NCBI GenBank assembly: GCA_015060555.1
Contig: SUYG01000046.1
Coordinates: 1-64,000 of the forward strand
Length of the DNA stretch: 64,000 nt
Reading direction: 5' to 3'
Origin: Physcousia sp015060555
GTDB lineage: Bacteria; Bacteroidota; Bacteroidia; Bacteroidales; Bacteroidaceae
Part shown: one piece after another, positions 60,551 through 64,000 of the stretch
Layout: the number at the start of each line of letters is the position of its first letter
Numbering within the stretch: the first letter of the stretch is position 1
Program-made: the position numbers and the translations under genes
The notes under the pieces: model-generated
What the model saw: the letters and a program-made list of their open reading frames with translations, nothing else
The model's database searches: none
What the model was told of the DNA's origin: nothing

Positions 60551-62569
60551 TCACTTTCCTTTTGCTGCGTCGCGTTCGCGGTTGCGTTGTTTGATTTGTT
60601 TCTCTTTGTCGGGTTTCTGTTTGGTGATCTTGGCGGGCTTCTGCTTCATGTAGGCGATGCTGCGTGGGCTCCAGTCCTGGTTGAGTTCCCAGAGCGCTTT
60701 CACGTTGAGGGGCTGTGGGAAGTAGAAGGTTTCTTCGGGCGGGATGCCGGCGTCGTAGTTGCCGGTGGTCCAGACGCCGTCGCCGTTGCGATCGATGAAG
60801 CAGCGGAGGTAGTAGGCTCCGGGTTTGACGTAGTAGAACTCGGCGCGTCCTTCGGCATTGGCGCGCTCGGTGGCGACGGGCTTGTCGCTGGCGTTGAGGA
60901 GTTGCACGATGACGCCGGTGTCGGGGACGATGACGTGGATGAAGATGGTGCCAAACTCTTCTTCCTTACGGATGCGCAGGTCTTGCTTGACGGGTTTGTT
61001 GGTGTGTCCGAGGGCACCAGCCACGGTGGCGCTGTCGATTTCGAAGCGGTACTGCTGTCCGGGTTCCCAGTCGGCCAGCAGCTGGTAGCGGCGTGGGTCG
61101 TTGGGGAGGGCGAAGATGTCGAAGGGTTCGGGCTTCCACAGGCTATCGACCTTCAGCAGCAGGCGCATGGCGCTGCTGTCCGGCAGCGGTGCAGGCTCGG
61201 AGAAGGTGAGGATGGGGCTCTGGTTGGGTGCGATGGCGCCGGTGGGCTTAAGGTCGGCGCTGAGGAATGTGGTGAGATGCGGGTTCTCCTCGGGGGGCAG
61301 GTTGGGGTACTGCTTGCGCTTCTTCTTCTGTTCCTTCTCCCATTCTTCGGTCTTGCGCTGCAGCTCTTTGAGTTGCTTGGCGCGTGTGGTCTTGGGGGTG
61401 AGTTCCACGGTGTCCATGTGCCAGACGAGTTGTCCCAGCGTGTCGTGTTCCTGGAAGTAGAACTCGAAGGCGAGGGTGTCGGCATAGGCGATGGTGGTGT
61501 CAGGAATCCAGTAGGTGATGGTGTCGAGTTTCTCGGAGGGTTCTACGATGAAGCCGCCGTCGCCCTCGAAGCTGAGGCCGCGGATGTAGGGCATCGAGTC
61601 GCCGGGTGCGGTGAAGAACATGGTGAAGTGGTCGGGCACCTCGCGCAGTTCCTTCAGGCGGTGGCGCTCCTGCCCCTCTTCGAGGAAGGTGCGCAGGACG
61701 ATGTCATCGGGGAAGAAGTGGGTGTAGCGCACGGGGTGGATGCTGTCGTAGTGTGTGGAGTCGCGCCAGATGGTGTCCAGGCGGAAGTCGGGACGCGCGA
61801 AGACGTCGAAGATGGCGGTGTCGATGCCGATGGCCTCGTTCTTCTGCGAGAAGCGGAAGTTGCCGTCCATGTCCTGCAGGGCGAAGGCGCGGTAGCGCTG
61901 TCCGGAGGCGACGCCCTTGATGACGAAGCGGCCGCTGCCGTTGGTGCGGGCTACGCGGTCGAAGGGCCGTGTGCGGAAGACGCTGTCGGGCACGGTGCCG
62001 TCCTCGCCGACAAGGTAGAGGCCCACGAGGATGCCCTTCACGGGTTCCAGGTCGGCGGCGTTGAGGGCGTAGCCGGAGACCTCCATGGTGTCGATGGCGT
62101 CGCCTGTGGAGAAGGAGAAGGTGTAGTTGCCCATGGGGTTACCCTCGTTGTTGTCCACGATGGCATCGGCGAAATCGATGGTGTAGGTGGTGTTGGGGCG
62201 CAGTGTGTCGAATAGTTCAATGCTCACGTGTTTGCCGATGGCGCGCACGTTGGGGACTTCGGACTGTGGCGGGGAGACGACGACCTTCTCGCTGGCGTTC
62301 TCGATTTTGATGTACTCGTTGAAGTAAATGCGGATGTTACGCTTGGCGGCATTCACGGCCTGGTTGTCGGGGAGGCTCCTGATGACACGCGGCGGTGTCT
62401 CGTCGAAGGGGCCGCCGTCCGGAGAGCCGATGTTGGCGCAGGCGCAAGCGAAAGAAAGAATAAAGATGAAATATAAAATATAAAATAAGGAGCCCCTCCT
62501 CGCTCCCTCGGTGAGGGGGAGAGAGGTCACCCTTGCGAAATGCCTCCATATGCTTCTAAAGAGCCCCAT
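60551..62569 (-). CDS. Ig-like (Big_5) domain lipoprotein
   Basis: 672 residues. After the lipidated cysteine of CANIGSPDGGPFDETPPRVI, a motif typical of a conserved Bacteroidota lipoprotein family, comes an Ig-like SbsA/Big_5 domain (about 55-160; NIRIYFNEYIKIENASEKVVVSP), a carboxypeptidase-regulatory-like beta domain (165-250) and further beta segments. A Lys/Glu-rich helix (KELQRKTEEWEKEQKKKRKQ) lies near 400. The C-terminus is very basic (KQKPDKEKQIKQRNRERDAAK). The first 40 residues come from repeat DNA: residues 12-26 from a GC-rich palindrome and the hydrophobic core LFYILYFIFILSF from an AAATATAAAATAT repeat. It is 33 bases after the GH3-family gene. Confidence 0.85.
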   Translation of the reverse strand: MGLFRSIWRHFARVTSLPLTEGARRGSLFYILYFIFILSFACACANIGSPDGGPFDETPPRVIRSLPDNQAVNAAKRNIRIYFNEYIKIENASEKVVVSPPQSEVPNVRAIGKHVSIELFDTLRPNTTYTIDFADAIVDNNEGNPMGNYTFSFSTGDAIDTMEVSGYALNAADLEPVKGILVGLYLVGEDGTVPDSVFRTRPFDRVARTNGSGRFVIKGVASGQRYRAFALQDMDGNFRFSQKNEAIGIDTAIFDVFARPDFRLDTIWRDSTHYDSIHPVRYTHFFPDDIVLRTFLEEGQERHRLKELREVPDHFTMFFTAPGDSMPYIRGLSFEGDGGFIVEPSEKLDTITYWIPDTTIAYADTLAFEFYFQEHDTLGQLVWHMDTVELTPKTTRAKQLKELQRKTEEWEKEQKKKRKQYPNLPPEENPHLTTFLSADLKPTGAIAPNQSPILTFSEPAPLPDSSAMRLLLKVDSLWKPEPFDIFALPNDPRRYQLLADWEPGQQYRFEIDSATVAGALGHTNKPVKQDLRIRKEEEFGTIFIHVIVPDTGVIVQLLNASDKPVATERANAEGRAEFYYVKPGAYYLRCFIDRNGDGVWTTGNYDAGIPPEETFYFPQPLNVKALWELNQDWSPRSIAYMKQKPAKITKQKPDKEKQIKQRNRERDAAKGK
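62461..62487. repeat. AAATATAAAATATAAAAT repeat encoding a signal-peptide core
   Basis: AT-rich units of 8 bases. On the minus strand they encode the hydrophobic core of the Ig-like lipoprotein signal peptide. A related run lies at 62570-62603 in the gap before the GH3-family gene. Confidence 0.8.
62489..62540. repeat. GC-rich palindromic repeat copy (Ig-like lipoprotein N-terminus)
   Basis: GGAGCCCCTCCTCGCTCCC, loop, GTGAGGGGGAG, then AGAGGTCACCCTTGCGAA: a near copy of 60298-60350. Both copies are translated in the same frame and give similar peptides (FAxVTxLPLTxGxRRG). Confidence 0.85.
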
Positions 62570-62602
62570 TATATCTTATATTTTATATTTTGTATTTTAT
62601 AT
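62570..62602. repeat. TATATTTTATATTTTG repeat in the GH3-family/lipoprotein gap
   Basis: AT-rich 8-9 base units fill the 33-base gap between two minus-strand genes. Confidence 0.75.
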
Positions 62603-64000
62603 TTAGCCATTCAGCGCCAGCATCTGTTCGATGATGTCGCGGTTGTTGCAGAGGCGGGGCACTTTGTGCTGTCCGCCCAGCTTGCCCTTGCTGCGGAGCC
62701 AGTCGTTGAAGAGGCCGGGGCGGGCGGTGACGAGTTGCAGGCGCTGCAGGGTGATGTTCTTGAAGCGCTTGGCCTCGTAGTCGGAGTTCTGGCGTTGCAG
62801 GGCTTTGTCCAGTGCTTCGGCAAAGGCCTCGGTGTCGGCAGGCGGCTGCGAGAACTCGATGAGCCATTGGTGGCGGCAGTGTCCGTTCTCATCCATGAAG
62901 ATGGGTGCTGCGGTGTACTCCAGCACCTGGGCACCCGTCTGGCGGCAGGCTTCGGCAAGGCCGTGCTCGGCGTTGTCCACGATGAGTTCCTCGCCGAAGG
63001 CGTTGATGAAGAATTTCGTGCGGCCGGTGATGACGAACTTGTAGGGTGAGGTGTTGGTGAAGCGCACGGTGTCGCCGATGAGGTAGCGCCAGAGGCCGTT
63101 GCAGGTGGTGATGACCATGGCGTAGTTGCGGCCAGGCTCCACGCCCCATAGTGGCACGACGGTGGGGTGCTCCTTGTCGATCTCGTCGAGGGGGATGAAC
63201 TCATAGAAGATGCCGTAGTCGATCATCATCAGCAGCGCGGGGTCTGAGAGGTCGCTCTGCAGGCCGAAGAAGCCTTCCGAGGCGTTGTAGGTCTCCTCGT
63301 AGTGCATCTGGTCGCCGGGGATGATGCGGCGGTACTGCTCGCGATAGGGCGTAAAGGCGACGCCGCCGTGGAAGAAGACTTCGAGGTTGGGCCACACATC
63401 GAGCAGCGATTCCTTGCCCGAGAGTTCCAGCACGCGCGAGAGCACCGACAGCATCCATGAGGGTACACCGCTGATGTTGGTGACATTGCGGTGCAGGGAC
63501 TCGCGGGCAAGGCGGTCGCGCTTCTGCTCGAAGTCGGAGAGCAGGGCAGTCTTCTTGCTGGGGACGCGGATGAAATTGACCAGCGGGTTGATGTTCTCGA
63601 TGAGGATGGCGCTGAGGTCGCCGACCAGCGAGTGGTTGACGTTGTAGTTGGGCGAGTGTGAGCCGCCGAGGATGAGGCCGCGGCCAGCGAAGAAGCGGCT
63701 CTGGGGGTTGTTGTGCAAATAGAGAACCACGGCATCGCGACCGCCGGCGTAGTGGATGTCCTTCAGGCCCTGTTGCGACACAGGGATGAACTTGCTCTTG
63801 TCGCTGGTGGTGCCGCTGGATTTGGCATACCAGCGCACCATGTCGGGCCACAGGATGCCTCTCTCGCCGTGTCGCATACGGTCGATGTCGGTCTTGAGGT
63901 CGTCGTAGCTGGTGATGCTGGTGGCGGCGGCGAACTGCTCGTAGGAGTGTATGTTGCTGAAATGGTGGCGGTGGCCCCATTCCGTGGAGCAGCCGGTCTC
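62603..64000 (-). CDS. GH3 auxin-responsive promoter family protein (cut by window end)
   Basis: An adenylate-forming enzyme related to plant GH3 acyl-acid-amido synthetases; bacterial members have no assigned substrate. The frame is open to the window edge: 465 residues are present and the N-terminus (usually 40-50 residues) is missing. Motifs: TEWGHRHHFSNIHSYEQF near the edge, YAKSSGTTSDKSKFIPVS (the ATP-binding loop), YNASEGFFGLQSD, and TNTSPYKFVITGRTKFFINAFGEEL with the hinge region. It is the first visible gene of a minus-strand set with the Ig-like lipoprotein and the DUF3108 protein. Confidence 0.92.
   Translation of the reverse strand, partial: ETGCSTEWGHRHHFSNIHSYEQFAAATSITSYDDLKTDIDRMRHGERGILWPDMVRWYAKSSGTTSDKSKFIPVSQQGLKDIHYAGGRDAVVLYLHNNPQSRFFAGRGLILGGSHSPNYNVNHSLVGDLSAILIENINPLVNFIRVPSKKTALLSDFEQKRDRLARESLHRNVTNISGVPSWMLSVLSRVLELSGKESLLDVWPNLEVFFHGGVAFTPYREQYRRIIPGDQMHYEETYNASEGFFGLQSDLSDPALLMMIDYGIFYEFIPLDEIDKEHPTVVPLWGVEPGRNYAMVITTCNGLWRYLIGDTVRFTNTSPYKFVITGRTKFFINAFGEELIVDNAEHGLAEACRQTGAQVLEYTAAPIFMDENGHCRHQWLIEFSQPPADTEAFAEALDKALQRQNSDYEAKRFKNITLQRLQLVTARPGLFNDWLRSKGKLGGQHKVPRLCNNRDIIEQMLALNG

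Noticed and set aside
60587..62215. Open reading frame of 542 codons on the plus strand
   Set aside because: Antisense to the Ig-like lipoprotein; rich in Val, Gly, Glu and Asp as expected from the complement of a GC-rich gene, with no family match that I can see.

Overview
The window reads as chromosome of a Bacteroidota bacterium, most likely a Prevotella-like member of Bacteroidales. The support is the repeated promoter box TAnnTTTG (the -7 element of this phylum), lipoproteins with Bacteroidota-type lipoboxes, PCMD and calycin-like surface proteins, type IX secretion style C-terminal tails, LpxK and DUF4250/DUF2851/DUF3108/DUF3109 proteins, and two tRNAs without an encoded CCA end. No ribosomal RNA, CRISPR array, integrase or insertion sequence was found.

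Layout. 1-2.1 kb: end of umuD, umuC, and a chloramphenicol-acetyltransferase-like protein. 2.2-7.9 kb: a cyclohexadienyl-dehydratase-like lipoprotein with an extra N-terminal domain, coupled to a GH29 fucosidase, and a divergent GH51 arabinofuranosidase. 7.9-14.8 kb: small hypotheticals, a GNAT acetyltransferase, a glutathione peroxidase-nitroreductase fusion, serB, a lipoprotein, divergent tRNA-Phe and tRNA-Pro, a VanZ-like protein and a Na+-coupled (NSS) transporter. 14.8-20.6 kb: a minus-strand operon for a PCMD lipoprotein, an outer-membrane barrel and a 1240-residue modular surface protein. 20.7-20.9 kb: a candidate structured small RNA. 21-27.1 kb: sppA, then lpxK-thiL-pnp on the minus strand, then a membrane-bound AraC-type regulator.

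27.7-46.7 kb is the most striking region: one plus-strand operon of four secreted proteins of 3267, 1964, 202 and 853 residues. The third ends in a type I dockerin and the fourth begins with a cohesin-like domain and carries a run of Listeria-Bacteroides repeats, so the operon may encode a self-assembling surface complex. 46.9-55.2 kb holds a nucleoside hydrolase lipoprotein, an NfeD-like protein with a flotillin and a thioredoxin-fold lipoprotein lacking its cysteines, greA, a HIT protein, dprA and a DUF2851 protein. 55.3-64 kb holds dapB, lepB, ung, DUF3109, DUF3108, an Ig-like lipoprotein and a GH3-family protein cut by the window end.

A second theme is short repeats. From about 48.8 kb onward, and densely from 56 to 62.6 kb, the intergenic gaps are filled with GC-rich palindromes and 7-10 bp tandem motifs. 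In at least three places this repeat DNA has entered coding sequence: 28 extra codons inside the DUF3109 gene, and the N-termini and signal peptides of the DUF3108 protein and the Ig-like lipoprotein. Two divergent intergenic regions also carry perfect inverted repeats of 18 and 20 bp over their opposing promoter boxes.
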